Source: Pterois miles
Taxonomy: Eukaryota; Chordata; Actinopteri; Perciformes; Scorpaenidae
Length of the DNA: 64,000 bases
NCBI GenBank assembly: GCA_947000775.1
Contig: CAMQGK010000144.1
Span: forward strand, 15,158,001 to 15,222,000
Reading direction: 5' to 3'
The notes beneath the pieces were generated by a model. The model worked only from the letters and a program-made list of their open reading frames with translations. It made no database searches and was not told the DNA's origin. Made by a program: the position numbers and the translations under genes. Below are positions 46,030-58,753 of this stretch, piece after piece. Position 1 is the stretch's first letter. Each line of letters starts with the position of its first letter.

Positions 46030-46430
46030 GTAAAGCAACCCGTTCTCCCTACCAGTGCATCAAATACCGCCGTTTGGTAAGTGCCCCTCTATCGGAAACC
46101 GACGCACAGACGCACATTTTAGCAGCAGTATGTGAGGAACCGGGCTTTCACTAACTCCAGTGTAAACCCATCCACGGCATTTTTAAATGTTGGAGCAAGC
46201 TAGTATTAATAGCGCAAGAGTTCGTTCAGGGCGGGAGGGAGGGGTGGTAGTTTGTGTCCCATGTAAAACTTAAAGTAACATGACTTATTTTGTCACATGA
46301 CACATCATCAGTCATAAGAGTCATTAGTCACGAGTTGCGAGTCACTTGAAGTTAACGTCAACCATGACCGTTTCCTAACCCTACCAAAGTGGGTGTGAAC
46401 CTAACTTCCTGTAAAAATGTGTTTTTTTTT
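46030..46430 (+). repeat. Family B copy
   Basis: Reads caacccgttctccctaccag, atcaaataccgccgtttgg, gtgtaaacccatccacgg, tgtgtcccatgtaaaactta and accgtttcctaaccctacc. A short run of gtcattagtcacgagttgcg is reminiscent of the 9.3-kb array vocabulary. Confidence 0.65.
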
Positions 46431-47149
46431 TTTGATAAGACACATCAATGTAACAAGCTTATACTGACACGCTGTCCCAGGTCCATCCAAAGGTAATGCA
46501 AGAGGGGTCCCCTGTGTGTCGGTCTCCGATGTCAAGGGGTGTGACCAAGCAGTGTTATCTTATGAGTTGGGAGTGTGAATGTGTTGCAGTAAATGTGCAC
46601 CAGAATTTTTAATTAAGATTAATATGTACTGCATGTTCCATGACAATACACTGTGACCCTTCATATACTATATTTTGCTGTTAAAAAGCAACTGCTATCT
46701 GGATTGTTTGCAAGATAGCCTAACTAGGTTTACGTATGCATGAAAGGAACTTGTAAGCTGGTCAGGGAGGCAGACACCCACAAGTAGGCTTAAGATTTTC
46801 CTCTCTGATAACTCTTATAATTAGGGCTGGCCCAGACTTACCTTGGACCAGCCCCTAGTTATGCTGCTATAGGCCCAGAGGATACTTCCTCTGATACTCT
46901 GCTCCTCTTTCCCCTTCTCCCGCTACATCTGTATCATAGACTCTAAATAGTTGTCATTTGGAGCCAAAGACATATGGTGGTCTGGGGTTATAAGTGGTCT
47001 TGGAATGAATACTAATGAAATTACTTTACATAGAAGAGCTTGATAAGGCCTTTTGTCCAAAATGGTGACTGAATACTTTTTTCCCAAAGACAAAAAATAG
47101 CAAATCTAAAGAGGAAGAAGCCATGCAACACTGATTTTTGCTGTTGTTG

Positions 47150-47430
47150 TTGTTGTATGATTATGCAGCATGCAGCCATGTTGAGATCTCTTAAGAAAAT
47201 CCCAAGCACCGCTCACATGACTGGAGCACAGCCAATACGAACGCTCGCTCTCTGAAATGACCTGTGATTGGTCAAAGTCTTTCGTTACAGGGTAGATTTT
47301 TTAAAGCCTGACTATAGTGCCATGAGGTGTAGAAGTCTAGTTTTTTCTCAGATCACTTGAATTACAATATGCTGAAAGGTTATTATACGGCCCAATAATG
47401 CCAAAAAATGCTGCCTACTTCAGCTTTAAA
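47150..47430 (-). repeat. Dispersed repeat F, minus copy
   Basis: Reverse complement of the first 250 bases of 32930-33460: gcagccatgttgagatctct, aatgacctgtgattggtcaa, agatcacttgaattacaata, tgctgaaaggttatta and tgctgcctactt. Confidence 0.75.
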
Positions 47431-47689
47431 TGGGCTTAAAACTGCAGGTATAATGTTAAATCTCTATCAACTGATAATCAATCAGCAGCAGGTGGCAGAG
47501 ATGCAGTGATAATCTCGTCACAATTTTATCATGTCAGAAGAGATTACACAGGAAAAGGTGTAATCAGACAACAAATAGAAATACCTGTGTGGTTGGACTA
47601 TAGCTGTGAAGAGGGTTAAAACTTTGATCCTGAAGTCATCACAGTATCTGAGTACCCTTTCTTTATCAGCCCGTAAAACTAGAAGGCTT

Positions 47690-47870
47690 AAGGTGAGTTC
47701 ACACTACATGACTTTCACAGTCCTCAGATTGATGTACTGTTCACGCTACACAAATTGCTGTCCTGTAATCGGGAGTCTTTAAGTCAATGTGGTTTTCACA
47801 CCACATCACTTACCGGTGATCGGGGTCAAGACAAGACCTCTCACTGGGAGGAATCGCCCATGAGATCTCC
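47690..47870. repeat. Possible Harbinger-type MITE remnant
   Basis: aggtgagttcacactacatg, gtactgttcacgctacacaa and gtggttttcacaccacatca echo the 'gctcacactacacgatt' ends of a fish MITE group (from memory). No inverted partner end was located. Confidence 0.3.
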
Positions 47871-48429
47871 AAACTACATTTTGTCAGAAAAGCATATGCA
47901 AGAAATACACAGTAAATGACGTGTTATCATACATAAGGCACATTGCTGATGTTGGCGTTGGCACATTTGTTTACAAAATAGCCTGTTTCCACCGGTAACC
48001 ACACTCTTTTTAATTATTAATTCCTCTAGGTGCAGCAACAACTTTGCTCTGTGTTGCAAAGCAGCACATACAGAAAGTTCCTTTTGTTGCAGGCAGCCCC
48101 TCCTCTCAGGTTTCCCCATCAACCTGTGTCTAGAAGGGAAATGCAAAATAATTATTTGAATGTACAATAACTGGTTCAAGTCTCATATCCAAGCTGGATA
48201 TTCTCTCATTTTAATTGTTGCAGTCTGTGGCTGTCTTATAAAGACGTGGATTTATATTGACAATTTGATTCTGGATGATGGTCACCGAAACATTGTATTT
48301 CTAATGTGTCCCTGTCCTCAAGATGCACATTAGACAACACTAAGTTATGAAGATAATTTGTGATTTTTTCTATTGAGTCATTCAAATTTCAGTGTAAAAG
48401 CTATGTTTAAGTCAAGCCTGATGTTGCCT

Positions 48430-48569
48430 TACACATATTAGGATGATCCCAGTCACAGCGAGGCGTACAGCGTATTAATGAAACAGTGGCATCAGAACGG
48501 TCCTTGGTATCGGCTGATACCCAAAGTCCAGGTATCAGGACTAAAAAAGTCAGATCGGTGCATCCCTGG
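48430..48569 (+). repeat. hAT terminal fragment
   Basis: Ends in aaaagtcagatcggtgcatc plus cctgg; cggtgcatccct is the reverse of the common hAT end agggatgcaccg. It is preceded by ttggtatcggctgataccca and ccaggtatcaggactaa. The other end is missing. Confidence 0.6.
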
Positions 48570-48589
48570 TTTCTCTTTTCCACAGGTGG

Positions 48590-48860
48590 AGAACTCATGC
48601 CATTTTTTTTCTTCCTGGTTTGCTTTCTCTTCCATCATTTCCATATCTTTCTATTGTTTTTCCCTCTCTCTTTTTTCTTTTGCTCTGTCTCTCTCTACCT
48701 CCACACACTTCAAGTCATCCTTCTCTCTTCTCTTTTTCTCAAGCTCTCTCCATCTCCCTCTCTCTCCCTACCTCTCTCTCGACCCAATTACTTCAGTCTT
48801 CCTTCATGTCAGATGGCCACACAGATTTCAGATCTTTGTCTCTGTTTCTCTTTCTCTCTA

Positions 48861-48901
<41 letters not shown>

Positions 48902-48902
48902 C

Positions 48903-48954
<52 letters not shown>
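48590..48954. repeat. Pyrimidine-rich tract followed by (CA)n
   Basis: TC-rich sequence at 48600-48860, then CA with two CG-containing interruptions at 48864-48953. Three overlapping plus-strand frames (Ser/Phe/Leu then His/Thr) arise from this. Confidence 0.9.
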
Positions 48955-48955
<1 letters not shown>

Positions 48956-49089
48956 GCCTCTGTCTGACAGGGATCTCATGCACAAACACACACAGTAAGA
49001 GGATATCAAGCAGGCGTGCTCACCATTAATATTTTACTAATATGACAGTTGGGTATGATGTGATTTGATGTGTGTGTCCATTTGTGTGT

Positions 49090-49091
<2 letters not shown>

Positions 49092-49132
<41 letters not shown>
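49092..49132. repeat. (GT)n microsatellite
   Basis: Clean GT run. Confidence 0.95.
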
Positions 49133-49134
<2 letters not shown>

Positions 49135-49554
49135 TGTGTACCCATCACTTTTAATGAGGGCAGACAAAGCATATGGAGAGAGGCAGGGAGGCAAGCCGTT
49201 TTTCCAATGCCTTTTATTTTCCCTTTGAGTGCGAGTGTGTGTGCGCACACTGTATTTTCTGCTGTGTTCTCTGTGTGTGTGGACATTTTGAAATAAATTT
49301 CTGTTTGTGAGTACGAGCTGCAGAGAACGTGAGAGATGAGGGAGTGTGTGCCTGTGTGAAGCAGATCGTTGCGTAGTGAACGCATGGTGTCAAAAAGACA
49401 GATGGGTAATGTCAAGCATTTCATAACTGTGAAGTTTAAACTTTTTCTAGATCTTATTTAACCAGATACGCTGGCTAAGAACACATTATTATTTAGAGTA
49501 ACAGCCCAGGGGGAGTAGTGAGAGGAGGGTGGCAGGTTACACATGCATGCACTC

Positions 49555-49555
<1 letters not shown>

Positions 49556-49592
<37 letters not shown>

Positions 49593-49612
49593 CACACGCA
49601 CACACACACACA
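49556..49612. repeat. (CA)n microsatellite
   Basis: CA with gc interruptions at regular places. Confidence 0.95.
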
Positions 49613-49929
49613 ACCATACTGTACACACACGCTAAATGTTTTTATCGGAGCTCTGGACGTAAACCACTTAACAATTCTGCTGGAGCATTAGAGGGTTAAA
49701 TGCTTTGCTCAAGGGCATCAGTGCATCATTGCAGCATTCATAATATACAGTACATAACTGAAGCTCTGTTGAGCTTTGTTGCTAAAGTTGTGGTGTCAAA
49801 CCTAGCAGGACTTATTTGGAAATGTTTCTATGTGATACTATGTGTGTGTAGTATGTTCACTGGTCATGACGCCCATTCATACTTCATCAGATTTGTGTGC
49901 GCTATCCCCTTGACACTTAGGCGGCCCGC

Positions 49930-50205
49930 AAGCGAGGCCCGGCTGCTATTCTGTCTTTCAGAGAGTTTTCAAGTTATAGTGAAGATATTGCTATCATATG
50001 AAATTAGCCTAAGGAATCCATTGGTACCAGTCATGTCGTGTCGGGAAGAACACAAAATAATGCAAGTTATGCAAAATTTTAGCAAGGAAAAACTGACATG
50101 GCCATATTCAAAGTTGTCCCTTGACCGCTATCCTCATGTGAATGAAAATGGGTTCTATGAGTACCCACGAGTCTCCCCTTTACACACATGCCCACTTACT
50201 CACAT
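49930..50205 (+). mobile_element. Family A partial copy
   Basis: From ggctgctattctgtctttca through ttatagtgaagatattgct, aaggaatccattggtacc, ggaaaaactgacatggccat and gggttctatgagtacccacg to ctcccctttacac. Truncated near the same place as the 20.7-kb copy. It supplies the C-terminal half of a 172-residue frame that is not a gene. Confidence 0.85.
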
Positions 50206-50319
50206 GCAGTTTTTTTAATGCAGAATAAATGTGTTATTTTTGCTGATACTAAAATAATGTATGGTGTAATATTTCTGCATAATAGGGTCTCTTAACAGTT
50301 CAAATGCAGTTCTTGCATA

Positions 50320-50570
50320 AATCTCTAAATGTCTAAAGTTTTAGATATAAATCACAGCATGACTTTTTCTGTGGTGTTCATCAAGGTCTTGGCATCTTGA
50401 GGGATTATTGCTCATTTTTATAAATTCTCATCAGGTAAAAATGGTTAAATATAGCACTAAATCTGTGTAACAAATGGTATCAACCCAAAAATTGCTGCAA
50501 CAATTTATGGGATATAATAGAGCATGGGGGTGGCCAGTATATATTTCTATCATGTTCTACGCCTTCATAC
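50320..50570 (+). repeat. Dispersed repeat E1, copy 2
   Basis: Matches 20405-20655 in order: tctgtggtgttcatcaaggt, gagggattattgctcatttt, aggtaaaaatggttaaat, atcaacccaaaaattgc, ggggtggccagtatata. Confidence 0.75.
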
Positions 50571-50631
50571 ACGTTCACAATTTATCTGAATTGATTAATT
50601 CATTTATCAATTAGATTCAGAACACAGTACA

Positions 50632-50810
50632 GAGCTGCACATCAATTAGTCTTCAGGTTCCCGGCTTTCTGATGACGTACACCACTTCTAGGTGACTTAC
50701 ACTATACTGCTAACTTTTAATCAACCCTGAACACCCCCTGTCCCCCACCCCTACCCCTCTAAAAAAGAGGGTGGAATGGTAAGGGTTACATGTTGTGGGT
50801 TTCATTTCTC
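50632..50810 (+). repeat. Dispersed repeat E2, copy 2
   Basis: Matches 21374-21535 (gtcttcaggttcccggcttt, caccacttctaggtgac, ccccctgtccccc, tgttgtgggtttca). Confidence 0.65.
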
Positions 50811-51327
50811 AAATACAGTGTGGCCTGTTACTCATTAGCAGCACCGCTGCTTCACTGAAGAAGTTTTTCAATTACAGTTTTGCTCAGATGTTTTACACAC
50901 TAAAGACAGTTTAACACCGGGGCTGAAAATGAAAAAAAAAAAAAAAAAAAAAACAGGCTTTGTATTTAAGAGAGAGTTGTTCATGTTCACTAATATTTTT
51001 TGGACTGTCCCACTGAACGGAAACCTCACCCAGGTTCTCAGCTGGGGCTGGAAGGTTTTACAAGGGGCTAAAACAGAGCATGAAACATACACAATAATCA
51101 AATTGGACCAGCCTATTATCTGTTGATCCAATATTTTTATGTCGGCCATATTACTGGAGGGATCGGAGGGCAGACAGAAAAGAAAGGGAGAAAGTGTAAA
51201 ATGAAGTCAAGAGAGAATAATGAAGATGGGGAGAAATAAATAGAATAGCAGATAAGTAAAGAGAATCATTCACAGATAATATACAGTAAGTGTGAAGGTA
51301 TAAAGCAAAGGAAAAATGGTGGTAAAG

Positions 51328-51330
<3 letters not shown>

Positions 51331-51420
<90 letters not shown>
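51331..51420. repeat. Compound (TG)15(GA)30 microsatellite
   Basis: TG run 51331-51360 directly joined to a GA run 51361-51419. Arg/Glu-rich and Ser/Leu-rich frames on either strand are artefacts. Confidence 0.97.
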
Positions 51421-51421
<1 letters not shown>

Positions 51422-51481
51422 TAAGGACCGGGCAGTCTGAAGGCCAGACACTGAAACAAAATTGTGCTAAATGTCAGAGTA

Positions 51482-51550
51482 TGTGTGTGTGTGTGTGTGT
51501 GTGTTCACACCTCCTTCTGTAGACATGCAAGCCTTAAACTCCTCTTAGCC

Positions 51551-51602
<52 letters not shown>
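51482..51602. repeat. (TG)n and (CA)n facing arrays
   Basis: TG at 51482-51504 and CA at 51552-51601, separated by about 47 bases. As complementary repeats they could form a long hairpin stem. Confidence 0.9.
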
Positions 51603-51604
<2 letters not shown>

Positions 51605-52160
51605 CATTAGCAGCAGGACATGACATTTCTGGACCATTTCGGCCAGTGTGGGGAAGGAGGAGATGACAGAATCCTTAATTCCTTGTTTTGGCCAGAATTC
51701 ATACTCACTCGCTATGAGAAAAAGAGGGGAAATAAAAGTCTTTTCAAATGAAAAAGGGTTATTGAGGAAAAATTTACACCACAGCAAGGTATTATAAGGC
51801 AGCTCAGTATGTCTTGCATACACAGTATCAGTACACAGTATTGTGTGGCATTAGATGCATTGACTTCTTTGGCTGTGTGTGTTAACTGAGGATGCACACT
51901 GCGAAGAGGCTTCACGACATGGTGTGAGGGGTTAAGGAAGCCAAAAATGTGAAATCTGAAGGCATGTTGACAGCACATTGTTTTCACGTAGCTACCACAT
52001 GCTGTTAATGTGTCATATTTTCACAAAGCCAAGTGTTGTCACAGCTCAGTTATAGTAGTTTGTGAACTAGTCACAAATGTAATGTATTGATTTGTGTAAA
52101 TAGATACATTTTTTTTTTTTTTTTTTCGTGATGGTCAGTATTTGTATGTCATCCACATTA

Positions 52161-52765
52161 TTGTGAACGGTAAAGTATAAAGAGTGGCAAACGCCATGTA
52201 GGGAAGACATCAGGGTGGGTCACAAAACACGACTTTCGCGCAGGAAACTGATGCTCATGTGCCATGTACAAACAAAGTTGATTTATTTGTCACATATTTT
52301 CCATACTTAAGTTACGGTTAATTCCAGCGTTAATTTAACTCAAAACTACAATCTTGTCCTAAAGCTAACTGAATTGATTTTGTCACGTATCTTCTGCACT
52401 TCAGTTATGCTACTTCTGTGTTATTTAAACCCAGTGATCTTTTCCTAAACCTAAATAAGTACTTTTGTTGCCTAAGCCTAACCAATATGTTAATGTTTGT
52501 GTCTCATTTGAAACCACAAGTCAAAGTTGATTTATTTGGCACATACTTATAATCCAGTACTTCCGGTGCCATTTAAATCCAAACCACGATCTTTTCCTAA
52601 ACCTAAGTAAGTAGTCCAGTTGCCAAAGTCGATCCTCTTCTAAAACTTTTATTTTGAAAAGACTGGAGCGGGAATTGACACGTGTGTCACGTGTTGCTGG
52701 ACATGAAAAATACCTCGTTGAAAGTCATGCTTTCAACAAGGTAGGTGTCAAGAAAAATAAAAAGT
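52161..52765 (+). repeat. Family B copy with internal tandem segment
   Basis: Starts ttgtgaacggtaaagtataa and ends attgacacgtgtgtcacgtg, then ctggacatgaaaaatacc and ttcaacaaggtaggtgtcaa. In the middle a segment of about 95-170 bases (gtcac.ta.tt...acttaagtta...ttttcctaaacctaa.taagta) occurs three times in diverged form. The copy at 53843-54313 is organised the same way with two segments. Confidence 0.85.
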
Positions 52766-52933
52766 GTCTATGTACATGTATGTGTGTGTATATATGTATG
52801 TCCAAATAAATTTAATTTTGTGACTATTTCACAGGCTGTCATTAGACATTATCAACATACAAACGATGTCTTGACGTGTTACTTAAGAAGTCAAGTTTGT
52901 TTCTTCCCTGGCTTTCCATAGACACACATGCAC

Positions 52934-53131
52934 TTAAGGAAAAGAAGCCTTAGGAGAGGAGATTGAGCAGTCTGTCACAGAGTCAGGGTCACAGCAACAT
53001 GCCCGCTCAACCACCAACACACATACAATGACAAGTGATAATCCTGTGAAGATACAGATGAAAAATAGAAGACATCTACCCATCTCTGCTTGTACACTCA
53101 TGTTCCTGTGAGCATCTCTTGTGCATATCAT
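52934..53131 (-). CDS. Possible small membrane-peptide frame (weak)
   Basis: A 65-codon minus-strand frame. After a hydrophilic start (MSVQAEMGR at its second Met) comes a hydrophobic run CLLFFICIFTGLSLVIVCVL of transmembrane length, then VVERACCC and a Ser/Pro tail to the stop. A splice-acceptor-like ttttcatctgtatcttcacag lies inside the hydrophobic run, so the true reading might begin at an exon there (GLSLVIVCVLVVERACCC...). It lies between the two direct copies of family B. I recognise no family; it may be chance. Confidence 0.15.
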   Translation of the reverse strand: MICTRDAHRNMSVQAEMGRCLLFFICIFTGLSLVIVCVLVVERACCCDPDSVTDCSISSPKASFP

Positions 53132-53298
53132 GCATCCTCGTCTACAGGCGCTGCTGGTGTAGCCTGGTAGCAGGCTGCTGGTTAATCACTGTGTTAATGT
53201 CACTAAGCTGATTGGTCAGATAGGTCATTTTGATGTTTGTTAGGGAAACCACAAGGCTAGATGACTAACTTGTATGACTCATGTCCTGTCTTTTCTCA

Positions 53299-53322
53299 TC
53301 TATCCATCTATCTATCTATCTT
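53299..53322. repeat. (TCTA)n microsatellite
   Basis: Short TCTA/TCCA run. Confidence 0.85.
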
Positions 53323-53842
53323 TGGTGTCTTTGTTTAGGTGCAGTTTTCTCTTAATTAACATTTTTATGTAAAATGTGTCTTGCTAGCTGCATATAACAG
53401 TTTCATATCCCCCTGACATCCCTCCTAATTGCAAAGTTTACACAAATTACTATAATTACTTCATTTGGTTTTGGGCGTGGACACTGGCAAGACACGAGCC
53501 AAAATTTAGATGTGACTACTACTACATTAATTCTGTATTTTTCCTCCACCAGCGAATGTGGAAATCAGATCTGGTGATTGTGGGGTTTTGTGAAGTGTTA
53601 CATTAGAAGATCTCTCTCAGTAACACAACACTTATCTCTCCACACTGCCAAGTGCAACTTAACTATTTGGGATACTTGAGTACTCTGCTGCCATCCTTAC
53701 ATCCCTTTCACAAGAACCAAGATTAGTTATTTTCCCTGCTTGGGATAAATACTAATTTTGTGCCAGGAATATTTATTTATATTAATGCACAAAAATGAAA
53801 TCCATGTTGTAATAAAGTGCAATTATCCTTGTATGCAATGAA

Positions 53843-54313
53843 CATTACTGTGAACCATGAATTACAGAGAGCAGCAAACGCCATGTTGGAAGGAGGTTGG
53901 GGTGGATAGGTGGGTTAAAAAATACAGGACTTTTACCCAGGAGACCAGTGTTTGTGTCCTGTGTGACATGAAAATTGATTAAATTGTCACATAACGCATT
54001 TCCAAAGTTATTTTAACCAAAATCTGCTTCTTTCCAAATGCTGACCAAGTAGTTATAGTCACGTAATTTCTGTACTTAAGTTACACCACTTGTGGTGTTA
54101 TTTTAACTCAAACCACATTTTTTTCCTGAACCTTACTAAGTAGTTTGTTGCCTACGTCTTACCAAGTCGATCTATTCCTAAACCTAACTAAATAGTTTTA
54201 TTTTGAAAAGACTGGAGGAAATTGACAGATGCATAACATGTTGCTGGACATTCGTAGGAAAACGTATGAAAAATACATCATTGAAAGTTGTGCTGAGTGT
54301 CATAAAAAGAAAA
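53843..54313 (+). repeat. Family B copy, direct repeat of 52.2 kb
   Basis: tgtgaaccatgaattacaga, gcagcaaacgccatgttgg, ttttacccaggagaccagtg, gtttgtgtcctgtgtgac and tgaaaagactggagg match 52161-52765 in order and orientation, 1.68 kb downstream. The gacttt(c/t)acccaggagac mark is best preserved here. Confidence 0.85.
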
Positions 54314-55723
<1,410 letters not shown>

Positions 55724-55944
55724 TATCTCATTACTGTATTATCCAAGATCAGCCCATTCACACAAAAATGTGCAAAAAGGCATAAATGCCACAATAATGC
55801 ACAGGCATTTAGTGTACGCCTGTCTTGATTTCCACATCTTTTGTGCTTCATGTATCCTGTACTGACTGCAATGTAAACGTATCCACATATAAATGCTACG
55901 GTAAGAGTTAGAGACGTAGCATTAAAAGCATGAAAGACCATTAT

Positions 55945-56280
55945 GGTGGGCAGATGGGGAGGTGGATGAGTCAGACTTTCAACCAGGAGACTGGTGTTTG
56001 AGACCGTTGCTAACTGGTTTGTTCTTCAAGTTACATCAGTGATGTTTGTCACGTTTTTTTTGTTTGTTTCCTTAGTTGTTTCTGTACTTGTTTTACTTAG
56101 TTTACTTACTTATTTTAAGCCCAACCATAACATTTTCCCTTACCCTAAGTGGTTTTGCCTAAACCAAAGTTAGTGGTTTTGAGTGTTGATTTAACAATAA
56201 ATCTTTACGATTTTCATGTCCATGACATATTCTACAGACACTGAAAGTGTAGTAATGTTGTGGACATGATGTCAATATAC
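55945..56280 (+). repeat. Family B copy, 3' part altered
   Basis: ggtggatgagtcagactttc, aaccaggagactggtgtttg, tttaagcccaaccataacat, tttcccttaccctaag and tacagacactgaaagtgtag. It keeps the order of the other copies. Confidence 0.75.
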
Positions 56281-57439
56281 TGTCAAAAGATAACTGACTT
56301 ATTCTACAGTTATACATGACATTATAGCCAATCAAATGAATCCTTGCAACGAAAACGCTTCAATTCTTAAACATGCTTTATATAAAATGTATTAGCCATT
56401 GAGCCTTATTAAACATTATTACAGACCAAACACTGACTGGGATACAAAGATATAGCCTCAGTATTATTATGTATTATTATAAACCTCATATTTTATGGTT
56501 CCCTCTCTTAATGTTATGTTTCAGTGAAAGTCCAAAATTACAGCACAATATTGGAGTAAAAGATATATTTGATAGAGGAATGAACACCTCCTATTGGTCA
56601 GCTATCCCTGTCCTGATGTCCTTCGATGTGAGCGTTGCTGCTTATTTTCATCTCTTCTAAACTAATTAAGTAGAACATCATATGAAATAAGGATGATAAT
56701 CTTCACACCTCATCATCCATAGTTATTTCACTGGCCTGCATGAGGAAGCAGTTTGTGCGATCCACATCAAGACAGCACCTTAAATTAAACTGCATCTAAC
56801 TAAATATTGAATTGAGCTGAATTGAATTTTATCCCCACGAAAGAACTCTGTGGTGCTGCAGTCTTTCATCCTCAAGGTCACTGAGAGAGGCGTGTTTTCA
56901 TTACCTTCTCCTCCGTCAAGAAAGAATGTTTCTATTTGAAAGGGTGAGGAAAATAAGACAGAAAAGTATGCAGTTGGCTGGAGAGAACGCAGTAGTGATG
57001 ACACAACAGATGTTCCACCTTTCACAAACCTCGACCTAGGCAAAACAAGAGGAGGACATCAACAAGAGAAGACAGGCCATGAAACCTAAAATAGAGAAAG
57101 GTGGGGGGAAAAAGAGAGACAGCGGTGCTGAGACATAGAGACAAAGCGGATAAGCATTTTTCATCATGTCTTCGAAGATGTCTTTTTATAATAATCAAGT
57201 CCTCCGTATGAGCACAGGGAGGATGTAGCCTGCTTGGTCCGCTATGTACTGAAGCACAGTGTGTAGAATATGATACTGCAGAGGCAGGAAAAATGTTTTT
57301 TTTTTTTTCAATTTAATATTTATAAAAGATTCAATAAACATCCTTTGTAGACTTTCTCTCATCAACCGTAAACCCACAGATTTGCCTGAAAGTAGATTTT
57401 ACCCAAACATAGTGACAGTGTTTATGCAGAAGGTCCTAA
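56281..57439. other. Unassigned spacer
   Basis: No repeat or gene recognised. T-run at 57297-57309; purine-rich at 57060-57150. Confidence 0.4.
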
Positions 57440-57757
57440 TCAGTGCCTGAAATGGGTTGGTACTCACCAGTTCTGAATACCAGCCGGCTCTCATTCCCAG
57501 GGCTTTAAATACAGAGGTTTGTCGTGGCCATCTGCATTCTGTACCACTGCACATGGCACGCTTTCGCACCGCTATGAAACATAATGGGTGTTCCATTTAG
57601 TACAAGGCAAACCTATCCGTGGCAACAGTGCATGCTTTGTGTGGTGATGTAGCTCAAAGAGAGAAAGAGTCATAACGGGTGGTCGGAAGGGGAGGTGGAT
57701 GAGTCCAAAAAACACAGGGCTTTCATCCAGGATACCGCTGTTCGTGTCCCGTGCATC
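57440..57757 (+). repeat. Family B copy, 5' part
   Basis: tgggttggtactcaccagtt, ctctcattcccagggcttta, ggtgttccatttagtacaag, acacagggctttcatccagg and ataccgctgttcgtgtcccg. It stops at 57757; the continuation resumes at 58340. Confidence 0.85.
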
Positions 57758-58330
57758 ATGTTCCAGTCAGCTAGGGATGCTTTACCTGTCCATGAGGGAT
57801 GCTAAAGCAGCCACGGTGCTGCGTGTTTTACATTTAGTTTAGCCAGATGTAAGCTGTGTGTCTGCCCGGCGTAGCGATAGCGAGTGTCCAGCTCTAGCGT
57901 CGCCTGTGCTGCCAAACACATACAGTCTATCAGCACAATGTAACTTTTGCGAGTTTCTGACAGACCATGTTTGTGTGTGTGGTGGTGGTGAGTGCGGGAT
58001 AGAGGCAATATAGCTGTGAACATAGGTGTAGCAGTGTGTGTACAGTTTGTTTGTCGGGAAATATATGCTACAAGGCTGCAACTCCTCCACATTGTGCTTC
58101 CTGTACATGTACCTGACTCTGACGCTCTTAAAGTGAGCTGTTGAGGTGGGCCAGCTTTTCTCCTTAAACTGACAAGCTGCTCCCCTGAATTTTGCTCACC
58201 TTTTATAATTCACCTTTTATTTCTTCACCTTTTTATTAATATTTATTTTAACTGTATAACTGATAGCATTAATCGATTAAAATGCTTAATGTCAGTTAAG
58301 GGTTAAACAGCTGCTTATTAACATCCAGAC
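57758..58330. other. Insert-like block splitting a family B copy
   Basis: Sequence with no family B vocabulary lies between the 5' part (to 57757) and the 3' part (from about 58340). It includes gtggtggtggtg, gctgttgaggtgggccagct and an AT-rich end. No inverted ends or target duplication were identified. Confidence 0.4.
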
Positions 58331-58445
58331 GATCAGCCATTAGATTGTGTCCCATGTTCACAATGTTCATACTGAACATTTTCACTTTTCAAATGTAGTA
58401 GATTTAAGCCAACCACGTATTTCTTTCCTAAACCTAAAAAACCTT
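58331..58445 (+). repeat. Family B copy, 3' part
   Basis: gtgtcccatgttcacaatgt, cattttcacttttcaaatgt, agtagatttaagccaacc and ctttcctaaacctaa match the reverse complement of 5875-5990. Confidence 0.8.
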
Positions 58446-58753
58446 GGAACTACAATATCCACAACAGGCAACATCAATATAACCTGCAAGATGGCGGCAC
58501 ACACGGGTGCAGCCGCTCTTAGCTCTCTAGTTTGGTGTGTGTTTTTTTAACTCCACCTTCACATAGAGTCACCAGAACCTTACTGACCTCGGCCTGAGGG
58601 ACAATTTGTCCGTTACTGGCGACTTTCACCAGAAATTCAACATCCCAGAGGATATAGGAAGATCGCCAGGTCCTCCATGGATGACCAGCCTGCCCAGCAG
58701 GTGGAGAAAGTGGAGCGAGAGGAAGCAGAAACGAGGATGCTGTTCGGGCTCAG

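Noticed and set aside
48478..48998. Three overlapping 115-170-residue plus-strand frames
   Set aside because: All lie on the TC-rich plus (CA)n tract; all three frames are open, the sign of composition and not selection.
49700..50218. 172-residue plus-strand open frame
   Set aside because: The second half is a non-coding family A copy (same sequence as 20.7 kb and 26.6 kb, where the frame is broken).
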